The notes under the pieces were generated by a model that was not told the origin of the DNA, did no database searches, and worked only from the letters and a program-made list of their open reading frames with translations. Shown here in pieces: positions 1 to 8,914 of a stretch of 43,536 nucleotides of DNA. Both the position numbers and the translations under genes were made by a program. Source of the stretch: Bacillota bacterium (GTDB lineage Bacteria > Bacillota > Sulfobacillia > UBA995 > UBA9673); contig QZJP01000020.1 of the NCBI GenBank assembly GCA_003599345.1, forward strand, positions 1 to 43,536. Reading direction: 5' to 3'. The first letter of the stretch is position 1, and every line of letters begins with the position of its first letter.

Positions 1-69
1 AAGGCGGCGTCGGCGTTCACGGAGACGGCCAAGGGGTCCACCACCTGGACCCGCGTTGACCCCTACTAG
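1..69 (+). CDS. C-terminal end of a truncated gene (probable virion/tail protein)
   Basis: Frame 1 is open from the first base to a TAG at 67-69 and encodes 22 residues ending in TTWTRVDPY. The short Ser/Thr-rich tail sits directly upstream of structural genes, so a virion or tail-fibre protein is likely, but no domain is visible. It may be the far end of the repeat-rich gene that runs off the right edge of the window. If the two edges are joined directly the frames do not match, so some sequence would have to be missing or duplicated between them. Confidence 0.5.
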   Translation, partial: KAASAFTETAKGSTTWTRVDPY

Positions 70-81
70 GAGGGGTGAGGT

Positions 82-693
82 TTGACCACCCTTGCGGCTT
101 ACCGCACGATGATAGAGGAGGAGTACCAAGAAGGCTCCTCCGCGTCCACGACGATAAAGGACCGGTTCATAAACCAGGCCTACGCGAAGCTCTACGCGCT
201 CACGGGGAACACGAAGGAGTACTCCACCACCACCGCCGCGAGCCAACTCGAGTACGTCCTCCCTACGGACTTCCTCTCCATCAAGCACGTCGAGTGGAAC
301 GACACGCGGCTCTACCCCGTCTCGACCTCGTGGGCCTACGCGCAGGACGACGACTGGCGGCGCACCACGGGCACGCCGAGCTTCTACCTCGTCGAGGGTG
401 ACCGGCTCCGGCTCGTCCCCGTGGACTCGGCGGGGTCGAAGACCCTCAAGATTTGGTACTACGGCGCGCCCACCAGCCTCTCCGCGACGACGGACGAACC
501 GGACCTCCCGGCGACGTGCGACGACGCGATAGTCGCCTACGCGTGCTGGAAGATAGCGCGGCGGCTCAAGGACTGGGCGGCGGCGGCGGAGTTCGAACGG
601 TCGTGGGAGAGAGGTTACTTCCAGGCGCGGCGCGACCTCTCGACTTCGGTGCGTGAGCGGCCGGAGCAGGTGGAGGACCACTACAGGTGGTAG
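82..693 (+). CDS. Head-tail adaptor-like protein
   Basis: Encodes 203 aa. The TTG start at 82 follows a strong AGGAGGGG ribosome site at 68-75, and no better start is available. The protein opens with a helical segment (about residues 1-40: IKDRFINQAYAKLYALTG), has a central beta-rich part and ends with helices (DDAIVAYACWKIARRLKDW). This helical-beta-helical pattern is typical of small podovirus adaptor (gp11/gp4-like) proteins that bind below the portal. The gene overlaps the nozzle-like gene by 7 bases, which fits a joint role in the tail. The call rests on overall architecture and context, since no single diagnostic motif is present. Confidence 0.55.
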   Translation: MTTLAAYRTMIEEEYQEGSSASTTIKDRFINQAYAKLYALTGNTKEYSTTTAASQLEYVLPTDFLSIKHVEWNDTRLYPVSTSWAYAQDDDWRRTTGTPSFYLVEGDRLRLVPVDSAGSKTLKIWYYGAPTSLSATTDEPDLPATCDDAIVAYACWKIARRLKDWAAAAEFERSWERGYFQARRDLSTSVRERPEQVEDHYRW

Positions 694-2141
694 CCGCGCA
701 GAACGCCTATTCCCTCGAATTCCCGCACTTCGGCGGCGGCGTGGACGAATCGACCGCCATAACGCACCTCCCGCTGCACACGGCGTCGGCCATGTCGAAC
801 ATGGACTACACCGAATGGCCGGCCGTGTCGGTGCGCGCGGGCTCCGCGAAGCTCAGCACGACGGCGATGAGCGCGAACCCCGTCACCGGCCTCTTCGACG
901 TGGGCTTCTCCGGCGGGACACGCGCCCTCCTCGCGAAGTGCGGCACGGCCCTCTACAAGTGGAACACGGGCACGTCGGCCTTCGACTCCGTGGCGACGGG
1001 CCTCACGGCGGGCAACGTGCGCTTCTGTGTCTACAAGGACACGGCCATCATGTTCGGGCCGGACGCGCCGAAGAAATCGACCGACGGCACGACGTGGTCC
1101 GCCCTCGGCGGCTCCCCACCCACGGCGAAGTACTGCATCACGCACGCCGACCGCGTGTTCGCGCTGAACGCGAGCGGCTACGAATCCATCCTCTACTTCT
1201 CCGCGCTGGAGGATGCCGAGGACTGGACGACGACGACCGGCGCGGGCGCGGCGGGCTCCATCCCCATCGACACGAACGACGGCACGGTGGGGACCGGGCT
1301 GTGGGAACTTCGCGGCTGGGGGCGGCTCCTCGCCGGCAAGGAGCGCGCGCTGTACCTCCTCCGCGGCACCGGGCCTTCCGACTTCACCGCGGACTACGTG
1401 ACGCGCCGGGCCGGGCCGGTGAGCCAGGAGGCGGGCGTCGTGACGCCGGGCGGCGAGTTCTACTTCGCCGCGCGCGACGGCATCTACCGCTATTCGGGCT
1501 ATGGCGCGCCGGAGCAGATACAGCAGCCCGTCCAGGCGACGTGGGACACGCTCAACAAGTCCTACTATTCCCGGATCGCGGCGGGCCACACGAACTCCGG
1601 CGGCGTCGAGCGCGTCCTCTTCGCCATCCCCACCGGCTCCGCGACCGTCCCCGACAAGGTCCTCGTCTACTACCCGCGCTGGAACGTCTGGTCCGTCTGG
1701 TCCGGCATCGCGCCGTACCTCTTCGCCACCATCCAGGTCGGCGGTGTGGACTACCTCGCGTGGGGCGACGACGCGGGGTTCGTGTGGAAGGGCCTCCAGG
1801 GCACGCAGGACGGCGCGACGGACGTGGCGTGGTCGCGCGAGACGGGCGTGTTCCCGCTGGGCGACAGGAACGTCTATCACTACCTTGAGCGCGTGACGCC
1901 GGTCTTCAAGGTCGAATCCGCCGGCACCGCGTCGGTCGCCTACGACACGGCGGCCTCCGGTTCCTACGGCACGGCCTCCACCGTGGACCTTGCGACGGAA
2001 GCACCCACGAAGCACCTGTGGGCGCCGTTCGCGTCGGGCGAGGACACGCGCGCGCACCAGTTCCGCGTGAAAGTCTACGGCACCGCCGGGCCCGCCACCC
2101 TGCGTGGCATGACGGTGCAACTTCGGAAGGGCGGGGTCTAG
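687..2141 (+). CDS. Beta-propeller tail nozzle-like protein
   Basis: Encodes 484 aa from GTG at 687, with GGAGG at 672-676 as ribosome site. The N-terminus (FPHFGGGVDESTAITHLP) followed by many short aromatic and Gly-rich beta strands (YRYSGYGAPEQI, YYPRWNVWSVW) is the pattern of the tail-tube/nozzle beta-propeller proteins of podoviruses (T7 gp12 or P22 gp10 type). In that family the protein closes the short tail and gates DNA release. It lies between the adaptor-like gene and a fibre-like gene, as expected. No enzymatic motif is visible. The assignment is from architecture and context, not from a catalytic signature. Confidence 0.6.
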   Translation: MVAAQNAYSLEFPHFGGGVDESTAITHLPLHTASAMSNMDYTEWPAVSVRAGSAKLSTTAMSANPVTGLFDVGFSGGTRALLAKCGTALYKWNTGTSAFDSVATGLTAGNVRFCVYKDTAIMFGPDAPKKSTDGTTWSALGGSPPTAKYCITHADRVFALNASGYESILYFSALEDAEDWTTTTGAGAAGSIPIDTNDGTVGTGLWELRGWGRLLAGKERALYLLRGTGPSDFTADYVTRRAGPVSQEAGVVTPGGEFYFAARDGIYRYSGYGAPEQIQQPVQATWDTLNKSYYSRIAAGHTNSGGVERVLFAIPTGSATVPDKVLVYYPRWNVWSVWSGIAPYLFATIQVGGVDYLAWGDDAGFVWKGLQGTQDGATDVAWSRETGVFPLGDRNVYHYLERVTPVFKVESAGTASVAYDTAASGSYGTASTVDLATEAPTKHLWAPFASGEDTRAHQFRVKVYGTAGPATLRGMTVQLRKGGV

Positions 2142-2142
2142 A

Positions 2143-2883
2143 TTGGCTTTGGTCTGGGACAACGACGCGCCGCGCGACATCGAGCGCAAGTGGTCGCGGG
2201 CGGAACTCATGCTCCTCGACGAGCTGTTCTACAACTACTCGCGCGGGCTGTGGGGTCCGAACCACGTCCCCGCGTTCATCGGCGACACGGATTCAGATTC
2301 CCTTGACGCGACGAACTCCTTCAGCCTCAAGTTCTACATGCCTTCTGAGACGGTGAAGGTGCTCCGGTTCACCCTGCGCTTCTGGCTCCTCCCGTTCCGC
2401 GCGTACTCCAAGACGGCGGCGGCGGGGGGCGGCGATTCGGTGACGAGCGGAACGTCCTCCGCTACAACCACGGGCCTTGAGAACTGGGGGACGGCCACTT
2501 GGGGAGGGGTCATCCTAGCCGCGGCAAACCACGACCACGCTGGAGCCGTAACTGCTGATGGTGCACATAGCCACTACATCTATAAACACGACCACAATAT
2601 AGGCCACACGCACTGGGTGACAGTCTCGGACCATACGCACACTGCCGTTTACGGCATCTACAAAGGCACGTCGGCCACCGGCGTGACGGTGACCATCAAC
2701 GGCGTGGACCGGACGGCAGCTCTTGGCGGCGGAACAGGGTTCACGACCGACCAGACGGACCTCGACATCACGGCCTACGTCACCTACCCGGAGGCGGAGA
2801 ACACCATCACCCTGACCTCCACCCAGCTTGGGCGAATCCGGGTCCAGTACGACGGAATCTACCTGATGACCCTGCCGAAGTAG
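2143..2883 (+). CDS. His-rich tail fibre/collar-like virion protein
   Basis: Encodes 246 aa, starting at TTG 2143 one base after the preceding stop. Residues about 1-85 form a compact aromatic N-terminal part. The middle contains a run of HxH pairs (NHDH, AHSH, KHDH, GHTH, DHTH), followed by a C-terminal beta-rich part ending in YDGIYLMTLPK. Spaced HxH pairs are known in trimeric phage fibres such as T4 gp37, where they bind metal ions along the fibre axis. A receptor-binding or collar role is inferred from that and from the position after the nozzle-like gene. The protein could also be a minor tail component. Confidence 0.55.
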   Translation: MALVWDNDAPRDIERKWSRAELMLLDELFYNYSRGLWGPNHVPAFIGDTDSDSLDATNSFSLKFYMPSETVKVLRFTLRFWLLPFRAYSKTAAAGGGDSVTSGTSSATTTGLENWGTATWGGVILAAANHDHAGAVTADGAHSHYIYKHDHNIGHTHWVTVSDHTHTAVYGIYKGTSATGVTVTINGVDRTAALGGGTGFTTDQTDLDITAYVTYPEAENTITLTSTQLGRIRVQYDGIYLMTLPK

Positions 2884-2960
2884 GAAATTCGTGCTGGAGT
2901 ACAGAAGGACTCTCCCACGTATGATATGGGGATAGAGAAACCTTGTGGGAGGGTTCAAAA

Positions 2961-3695
2961 ATGAAACGGTTTGCGGCAGGTCTTCTGGTTGGTCTCATTC
3001 TCGGTGGCGGCGCGGCGGTATGGAGCAGTAGTTTCGGTTACTATGCGGTCACTGAGGAACTGTCGTTCCCTATCGTTCAGGTGGTGGTCAACGGTAAGGC
3101 ATTGACTTTCGCGGAGGACGACGTTCCAGCAATGCTTCTTGGCGGGCGTGTAATCCTGCCCTTGCGCGCGGTCGCGGAAGTGCTTGGCGCGGAAGTCCAA
3201 TGGGACGGCGAGAGTTACACCACCATAGTGGACACAACGGGAATTCAGAGAGAGGGCGTTAAGGTGGTGGAGGGTGCATTGGACGGTAATGCAATGTTCG
3301 GTCAAGCGATAACAACAAACGGTGTCACTGTCACGGTGGATGTGGATTACGATCAGAATGGATTGCCAATCATCTCTCTTGCCGTCTCCAATCGCGGGAC
3401 GGACATCATCCTGGGACCTACTAAGCCGAGACGGCTCGGCATTACCCTTTCGAACCCCAGTCTTGAAGCCGAGTTCGACAGGGTCACGCCGAGCAGTGAG
3501 CCGGGGATGGTTGACCGGGAGACATTAGAGCCGGGGCAGGATGCCACGATGACATTCTTGTACAAGACCTTCTGGCCCGGCGTGACCATTACCAGTGTAA
3601 CTTATTCGTACTTCCCACTACTTGAAGGCGGGCTAGACCAACCCGTGACCGTCTTGGGCCAGCCCGTGACCGTCGGCACCTGGACGGCACCCTAA
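2961..3695 (+). CDS. Secreted protein with copper-amine-oxidase-N-like domain
   Basis: Encodes 244 aa. ATG 2961 is preferred to an in-frame TTG at 2943 because GGGAGGG at 2947-2953 sits correctly for it. Residues 1-25 are a signal peptide or signal anchor (MKRFAAGLLVGLILGGGAA). Residues about 35-85 (VVVNGK, LLGGRVILPLRAVAEVLGAEVQWD) match the Cu_amine_oxidN1 domain that is frequent in exported Bacillota proteins. The rest is beta-rich and unrecognised. The gene has lower G+C than its neighbours and is followed by its own terminator, which suggests a recently acquired cargo gene. It may alter the surface of a lysogen; that is inference. Confidence 0.7.
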   Translation: MKRFAAGLLVGLILGGGAAVWSSSFGYYAVTEELSFPIVQVVVNGKALTFAEDDVPAMLLGGRVILPLRAVAEVLGAEVQWDGESYTTIVDTTGIQREGVKVVEGALDGNAMFGQAITTNGVTVTVDVDYDQNGLPIISLAVSNRGTDIILGPTKPRRLGITLSNPSLEAEFDRVTPSSEPGMVDRETLEPGQDATMTFLYKTFWPGVTITSVTYSYFPLLEGGLDQPVTVLGQPVTVGTWTAP

Positions 3696-3723
3696 CCTAA
3701 CTCCACCCCCACCCCTCTTCGGA

Positions 3724-3751
3724 CCCCGCCCCACCGGGCGGGGTTTTTGTT
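3724..3751 (+). terminator. Intrinsic terminator after the secreted cargo gene
   Basis: An 8-bp perfect stem CCCCGCCC/GGGCGGGG with a CACC loop is followed directly by TTTTTGTTT. It lies 28 bases after the stop of the cargo gene and would insulate that gene from the ejection-protein genes downstream. Confidence 0.85.
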
Positions 3752-3807
3752 TCGAACGCGCTCCCTCCCCCTCTCCCCAGGGCGGCGGGGGCTAGGAGGT
3801 TGTTGTC

Positions 3808-4974
3808 ATGGCGCAAGGCACATACGCGCAGAAGTACTACCGGGCATCGAAGGCCGGTCCCCGCAACCAGCCTTCCACCGTGCGCGACGAATCCGGGCGC
3901 GTCTACACCGTCACCGGCCGGCGCGCCGTCCTCCCGCAGACCGTCTCCGAAGGTGACGTGCGCGCGCTCTACGAGGCTATGACGAGAGGCGGCACCATCA
4001 CCGGCTACCCCGGCGCGCCCCTCGACCAGTTCAAGGCCCTGCTCGCGGCAGGCAACCCCGCGGCGGTCTCGCTGGCGGGTCCGCACAACGCGCCGGGCGT
4101 GCAGGGGTTCGTCGGTGGCGCAGGCCGTCCGGGCATCGGCCCGGCGGGTCCGGCGCCGGGCAGGCTCGGCGGCCTCCTCGGTGGCGGCGCGGGCGGTGTC
4201 TTCGGCGCGGCCCAGCCCAGGGCGGCGGCTCCGGCGGCAGGGCAGTGGTCGGTGGAATCGTCCCCGCTCATGCAGGCACTCCTGGGCGCGGCCCGGTCGA
4301 TGGCTCCCGAGGCTATGAACATGGTGCGCGAGGCGATGGTGGCGCGCGGCCCGGGCATGGTGGGTTCGACGTTCAGCCGGGCGGACCAGGCGAGGGCGGT
4401 CCAGGACCTCCTGGCGCGGGCACTCTCGCAGGCTCCCAGCGTGTTCGCGGCGGAGACCGGCGCGGCGCAGGCGGAGCGGCGGCTTTCGCTGGATGAGGCC
4501 CTCGCACGCGCGGGACTGGACCAGCAGGCGTGGGAGCGCGCGATGACCGAACGCGGGTTCCGGACAGAAGAGGAACAGCGGGCATGGGAGCGCGGGATGA
4601 CCGAGAGGGAGTTCGGCGAGAGCGCGCGGCGGTTCGAAGAGGAACTCAAGCTAGAGCGCGACAGACTGGCGGCGGACATCTCGCGGGCGGCCGCGGCGCA
4701 AGGCACGGACCCGGCCGAGTTCGACATCGGCGCGGAACTTCAGGGCTGGATGAGCCGTCTTGATGAGGGTCGTACTTATCAGCAAGTGGCGCAGGCTATC
4801 GAAGCGTTCGTCCTCATCGGGGAATATACGCGCGCTGAGGCGGACCTGCTCCTCCAGGCCATGCGGCGATATCTTGGCATGAAGGAACCCAGTGCGGGCG
4901 GCACCACGAGTCCGGGCGGCCGCGCGGGCGGTTCGACCGGCACTGCCGGCGGCGGCCTGGGGCGGACTGAGTGA
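3808..4974 (+). CDS. Internal virion (ejection) protein, Gly/Ala-rich
   Basis: Encodes 388 aa from ATG 3808, with TAGGAGGT upstream. Residues about 90-150 are Gly/Pro/Ala-rich and look disordered. Residues about 215-290 contain a charged coiled-coil region with a repeated motif (QQAWERAMTERGF, EQRAWERGMTEREF). The C-terminus is again a Gly/Thr-rich linker. There is no enzymatic motif. The position between tail genes and a giant internal protein, together with its composition, is typical of podovirus ejection proteins, which are carried in the capsid and delivered with the DNA. The gene overlaps the next by 4 bases. Confidence 0.5.
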   Translation: MAQGTYAQKYYRASKAGPRNQPSTVRDESGRVYTVTGRRAVLPQTVSEGDVRALYEAMTRGGTITGYPGAPLDQFKALLAAGNPAAVSLAGPHNAPGVQGFVGGAGRPGIGPAGPAPGRLGGLLGGGAGGVFGAAQPRAAAPAAGQWSVESSPLMQALLGAARSMAPEAMNMVREAMVARGPGMVGSTFSRADQARAVQDLLARALSQAPSVFAAETGAAQAERRLSLDEALARAGLDQQAWERAMTERGFRTEEEQRAWERGMTEREFGESARRFEEELKLERDRLAADISRAAAAQGTDPAEFDIGAELQGWMSRLDEGRTYQQVAQAIEAFVLIGEYTRAEADLLLQAMRRYLGMKEPSAGGTTSPGGRAGGSTGTAGGGLGRTE

Positions 4975-7900
4975 TGGCGCGCGGCCTCTTCCGCAGCACC
5001 GCCGGGGGCGCGGGCGCGCGGCGCGGCATCTTCCAATCCCCCACGGCCACCACCCAGGACCCCCTCTCACGCACCCTCGCGGCCAACGAGACCCTGCGCG
5101 CGCGCCTTGCCGCGGCGGGACAGCCCGCCGAATCCCTCGGGCAGAAGACCCTCCGCGGCCTGTCCTGGCTCCTCTACCAGATATCCCGCCCATACTACGC
5201 CGTCACGGGCGGCCTCCGCGAAGCCCTGGCGGGCGGCGGCCTCGGCGCGGTGGGCCGGGAGGCTTGGGAGGGCCTCACCCTCAAGGAGAAGGACACCGTC
5301 TCCGACATCCTCTCCGACGTTGGCTGGGAACCGGAGACGAAGGCGGGCAAGTTCGCCAAGGGCGCGGTGTCCTTCATCGGTGACGTGCTCCTCGACCCGG
5401 CGACGTACGTCACCCTGGGCGCGGCGGGCGTCACGCGCGCGGGCCTGAAGGGTGCGCTCAAGGGCACGATGAAGGCGGCCGGGCGCGAACTCGGCGAGGA
5501 GGCCCTGGAGCGGACGGCGCGCGAACTCGCGGAGGAGGCGGCGAAGCGCGGCCTCAAGGGGCGGGTTTCGCGCAAGGCGGCCTCCGAGATGGCGGAGAAC
5601 ACGGCGAAGCGGCTGGGCGACGCGACGCTCCGCGGCCCGCTGGAGGAGGCGCTGCTCCGGGCGAAACCGGCGCGGCGGCTCCAGGTGGGCACGGGCATCC
5701 CGTTCTCCGGCGGCAGGAAGGTGCAAGCTGGCGTCTCCCTCGCGCGGCCCGGCGAGGCGCTGGAGCGGGCGCTCGGGCGTGTGGCGGAGACGCGGGCCGG
5801 TGGCGCGGCTGCGCGGCTTGGGCGCGCGGTGACGAGGCCCCTGGGCCAGGCGTTCGAGGTGGGCTACGGTTACGCTCAGCGGCTCCGCGACGTGGGGCGG
5901 CGGTTCAGGGACACGACGCGGGCGGGCGCGCGGCAGGTGTTCGAGGACACGCGGAACCTCGCGCGGGAGTTCGAGCCCGTGCGCCGGGCCGTGGGCGGGG
6001 TCGAATGGCGGGCGGCGGAGAAGGCGGCCGCGAAGCGCGATATCGCCATGCTCCACAAGGCCGGGGCGAAGGTGGGCGCGGATCACGCGCGGCTACACGA
6101 CCTCGCGCAGGAACTCTTCGGCGTGGACTCGCTGACGAAGCTCTCCGGCGAAGAGATGAAGGCGTTCAAGAAGCTTTTGAAGCACCCCGATTTCGGCAAG
6201 AAGGCCGCGAAAGAACTCCTCGAGTACACCCCTCCCGCCGCGAAGAAACTCTCCCCGTCCTACGCCATCATGCGCGCCGTCGATTCCGGGCGCATAGATG
6301 AACTCCCCGAGGCCCTGCGGCCCTTCGCCGCCGAAGCCAAGGAGACGTTCGACACCCTGGGCGCGACGGAGAAGGCCGTGGGCGCGCTCGACGACGTGCG
6401 GGCGAACTACTACCCCCACATCCTGCGCGGGTACTCGCGGGAGGTGGCGGACCAGCTCCATAACGCCATGGCGAAATGGAAGCAGGGCGCGGAGGCGGCC
6501 GGCGGCAAGGCTGCGCAGGAGGCGGAGAAGGCCGCGTTCATCGCGGAGGAGATGGCCAAGGGCGTGGCGGAGGCGGCCGCGCTCGCGAAGTGGCAGAAGC
6601 GGCTCGCGAAACTCCCGACGAAGACGCGGTTCGCGAAGAAGCGGACGCTGGAGACGTTCGAGGACCTGGAGCGGTTCGTGGAGTGGGCGCGGCAGTTCCC
6701 CGGCCTTGAGAAGCTCGCCATCGAGGACGACTTCGTGAAGGTCATGGGTATCCGCAAGCTCGCCCACGCGCGCGTCATGGCGAATCACGACATGTTGGCT
6801 TCCCTGCGCGCGGTCGGCGACGACCTGGTGGCGGACGCGAAGACGGCACCGGCGCACTTCGTCGATTCGCCGGTCCCCCAACTCAAAGGGGTCAAGGTCG
6901 CGCCGGAGGTCGCGCGGTTCCTCAACGACTTCAAAGAGCCGTTCACCAACATCGAATCCCTGCGCGGCATCCTCGGCATCTTCGACAAGGGGACGAACTT
7001 CTGGAAAGGCCTCGCCACGGCGGCCCGGCCCGGCTTCCATATCCGTAACGCCATATCGAACGTCTTCAACAACTGGCTTGCCGGGGTGCGCGACATCTCC
7101 TTCTACCGCGACGCCTACCGGCTCCAGCGGGCCGCGGCCAAGGGCGACGACGCCCTGCGCGCGCTCAGGGTGCGGGGAAAGAACGGCCTTGAACTCTGGC
7201 GCGAGGTCGTCTCCTCCGGCGTCACAGGGCACGGCTGGATGGGCGCGGACATCGGCGAGACGCTGGAGGACGTGCTGCGCGGGGCGCGGCAACCCTCGCG
7301 CGGCGGCGTGCTTGCAGAGGCCCTGCGGCACCCCGTCCTCACAGGGCGGCGCGTGGGCACGGCGGTGGAGGACAACGCACGCGTGGCGCACTACCTCGCG
7401 AAGCGCGCGGAGGGCCTCGACATCGAGGAGGCCGTGCTGTCGGTCAAGGGGGCGCTGTTCGATTACGACGAGCTGACGCCGTTCGAGCGAAACGTCCTCA
7501 AGAGAGTCTTCCCTTTCTTCACCTGGTCCCGCAAGAACATCCCCCTTCAGTTCTCCATGCTCCTCCAGCAGCCCGGCGTCTACGCGAAACTCGGCCACCT
7601 GAAGGACGCGGCGGAGACACTCTCCACCGGACCCGACGAGGCCGACCTCCCCGAGTGGATGCGGGACGCCTACGTCGTGCGGCTCCCGTTCCAGATCGGC
7701 GACAAACAGCTCTACGCTAACGTGGACCTCCCGCTGAACGACCTTTCCCTTCCCTCCGGGCGCGAGGTCCTGTCCATGCTGAACCCCCTCCTGAAGCTCC
7801 CCGTCGAATGGTTCACGAACACGCAGCTCTTCTCCGGCACCCCGCTGGAGGACGTGTCCGGCGAGTACGTGAAGGCGCCGGGCTACCTCTGGGCGCTCTA

Positions 7901-8333
7901 CAAGGCGGGCACCCCGCTTCCCGGCTGGGAGCCCATCGCCGCGCGCCTGGGCCTCGTCGAAGTGACGGACCCCGACACGGGCGAGCGCGAGGTGCGGATG
8001 CCCGCGCGGGCGCGCTACCTCGCGGACCAACTCGTCCTCCTCAAGGACGTGGGGCGGCTCGTCGGCGTGCTCGGCGGCCAGGAACCGCTGGAGCGGCTGG
8101 GTTCGCCCTTCTTCGGCGTCGGCCTCTACGGGATGAGCGGGGAGGACGTGGCGCGGCAGAAGGCGTACCGCGAGAACCGGCGGCTGCGGGAACTGCTCGG
8201 CGCGCTGGGGAGCCGAGGGGTCGAAGTGCCGGCGGCGGAGGAGGTACGAGGCGCAGGCGGGGCACAAAGACGCGGGCTGTTCGGAGGAGGCGGCGGGAGG
8301 AAGCGCGGGCTGTTCGGAGGGGGCGGCGGGTAG
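4971..8333 (+). CDS. Large internal virion / polyvalent-type protein
   Basis: Encodes 1120 aa from GTG 4971 (GTGATG overlap with the previous stop; ATG 4974 is equally possible). It is mostly helical and rich in Arg, Ala and Glu. Around residue 835-860 it has a conserved-looking segment, FPFFTWSRKNIPLQFSML, resembling the aromatic signature of large polyvalent-protein-associated domains (LPD38-like) in phage ejection proteins. The extreme C-terminus carries two copies of RGLFGGGGG. No lytic transglycosylase or protease motif was recognised. It is the longest gene in the window and takes the place of the T7 gp16-type internal core protein. The domain match is from memory of the motif and is unverified. 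Confidence 0.55.
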   Translation: MMARGLFRSTAGGAGARRGIFQSPTATTQDPLSRTLAANETLRARLAAAGQPAESLGQKTLRGLSWLLYQISRPYYAVTGGLREALAGGGLGAVGREAWEGLTLKEKDTVSDILSDVGWEPETKAGKFAKGAVSFIGDVLLDPATYVTLGAAGVTRAGLKGALKGTMKAAGRELGEEALERTARELAEEAAKRGLKGRVSRKAASEMAENTAKRLGDATLRGPLEEALLRAKPARRLQVGTGIPFSGGRKVQAGVSLARPGEALERALGRVAETRAGGAAARLGRAVTRPLGQAFEVGYGYAQRLRDVGRRFRDTTRAGARQVFEDTRNLAREFEPVRRAVGGVEWRAAEKAAAKRDIAMLHKAGAKVGADHARLHDLAQELFGVDSLTKLSGEEMKAFKKLLKHPDFGKKAAKELLEYTPPAAKKLSPSYAIMRAVDSGRIDELPEALRPFAAEAKETFDTLGATEKAVGALDDVRANYYPHILRGYSREVADQLHNAMAKWKQGAEAAGGKAAQEAEKAAFIAEEMAKGVAEAAALAKWQKRLAKLPTKTRFAKKRTLETFEDLERFVEWARQFPGLEKLAIEDDFVKVMGIRKLAHARVMANHDMLASLRAVGDDLVADAKTAPAHFVDSPVPQLKGVKVAPEVARFLNDFKEPFTNIESLRGILGIFDKGTNFWKGLATAARPGFHIRNAISNVFNNWLAGVRDISFYRDAYRLQRAAAKGDDALRALRVRGKNGLELWREVVSSGVTGHGWMGADIGETLEDVLRGARQPSRGGVLAEALRHPVLTGRRVGTAVEDNARVAHYLAKRAEGLDIEEAVLSVKGALFDYDELTPFERNVLKRVFPFFTWSRKNIPLQFSMLLQQPGVYAKLGHLKDAAETLSTGPDEADLPEWMRDAYVVRLPFQIGDKQLYANVDLPLNDLSLPSGREVLSMLNPLLKLPVEWFTNTQLFSGTPLEDVSGEYVKAPGYLWALYKAGTPLPGWEPIAARLGLVEVTDPDTGEREVRMPARARYLADQLVLLKDVGRLVGVLGGQEPLERLGSPFFGVGLYGMSGEDVARQKAYRENRRLRELLGALGSRGVEVPAAEEVRGAGGAQRRGLFGGGGGRKRGLFGGGGG

Positions 8334-8341
8334 AAAGTCGA

Positions 8342-8369
8342 AACCCCCGGGTCCCGCCACCCAGGGGTT
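8342..8369 (+). terminator. Hairpin, possible terminator, after the internal virion protein
   Basis: AACCCC-C-GGGT pairs with ACCC-A-GGGGTT around a short loop, 8 bases after the stop. There is no T-tract, so it may terminate weakly or act only as an mRNA 3' end. Confidence 0.4.
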
Positions 8370-8616
8370 CCGACCGGAGGTTGTGAGTGTTGCCGCGATT
8401 GAGCTAGGATGTAGGCCGCGATTGTGGCGTGAATGTCGGCTTCGGAGATAGGTGCCTGTCCCTAGCCAATCCTAGCACACCCCGCCGCCGCTGTCAACAC
8501 CCACACTGCACATTCCGCTGTCCCGCCGCAGCAATCCCTGCCGGCGTTTCCTGATTGCTATCGCACCGCACAATCTCTCACTGCTTTGAAGGAACCCGCG
8601 AAGGAGAACAAGAACA
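8370..8616. other. Noncoding interval with long-range inverted repeat
   Basis: No credible gene was found on either strand. GCTAGGAT (8403-8410) pairs with ATCCTAGC (8469-8476) and could enclose a structured RNA of about 74 nt. GCCGCGATTG occurs twice, near 8391 and 8415. No convincing sigma-70 promoter was recognised. The interval separates the ejection genes from the lysis genes and may hold a late promoter used by the phage's own sigma-like factor. Confidence 0.4.
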
Positions 8617-8880
8617 ATGGAAACGGGAGTGAGCGTCATGGGCCGCGCGACGGTCGCCGGAATCGCGGCGGAGGTCACCGAGGTGAAGACGCGCGTCGCC
8701 GTCGTGGAGGAATGGCGGAAGAGCGTCAACGGCGACATCGGCGAGATCAGGAACGACGTGAAGGAAATTCGGCGCACGGTGGAGGGGTTCTCCGGCCGGT
8801 TCGCTGCGTTCTTCGCCGCCGTCGCCGCATCGTGCGTCCTGCTGGCGATAGGCATCCTGGTCAAAATGCTCGGGGGGTGA
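8617..8880 (+). CDS. XhlA-like lysis-associated membrane protein
   Basis: Encodes 87 aa from ATG 8617, with AAGGAG upstream. Residues about 15-60 form an amphipathic coiled coil (VTEVKTRVAVVEEW, IGEIRNDVKEIRRTVEGF) and residues about 63-85 form one transmembrane helix (FAAFFAAVAASCVLLAIGIL). A cytoplasmic coiled coil with a C-terminal membrane anchor is the layout of the haemolysin XhlA family, which works with holin and endolysin in Bacillus-type phages and prophages. It lies immediately before the endolysin gene, which supports a lysis role. Confidence 0.7.
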   Translation: METGVSVMGRATVAGIAAEVTEVKTRVAVVEEWRKSVNGDIGEIRNDVKEIRRTVEGFSGRFAAFFAAVAASCVLLAIGILVKMLGG

Positions 8881-8914
8881 GGGGATGGAAGATTGTGAAA
8901 GAAGGCAACCGGTT

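Noticed and set aside
681-2210. 509-codon - strand ORF opposite the nozzle-like gene
   Set aside because: It is a GC-driven shadow: Arg-rich, no domain, no ribosome site, and opposite a clear structural gene.
6093-8360. 755-codon - strand ORF opposite the large internal virion protein
   Set aside because: Same reason: antisense of a real gene in high-GC DNA, with Arg/His/Leu-rich composition and no ribosome site.
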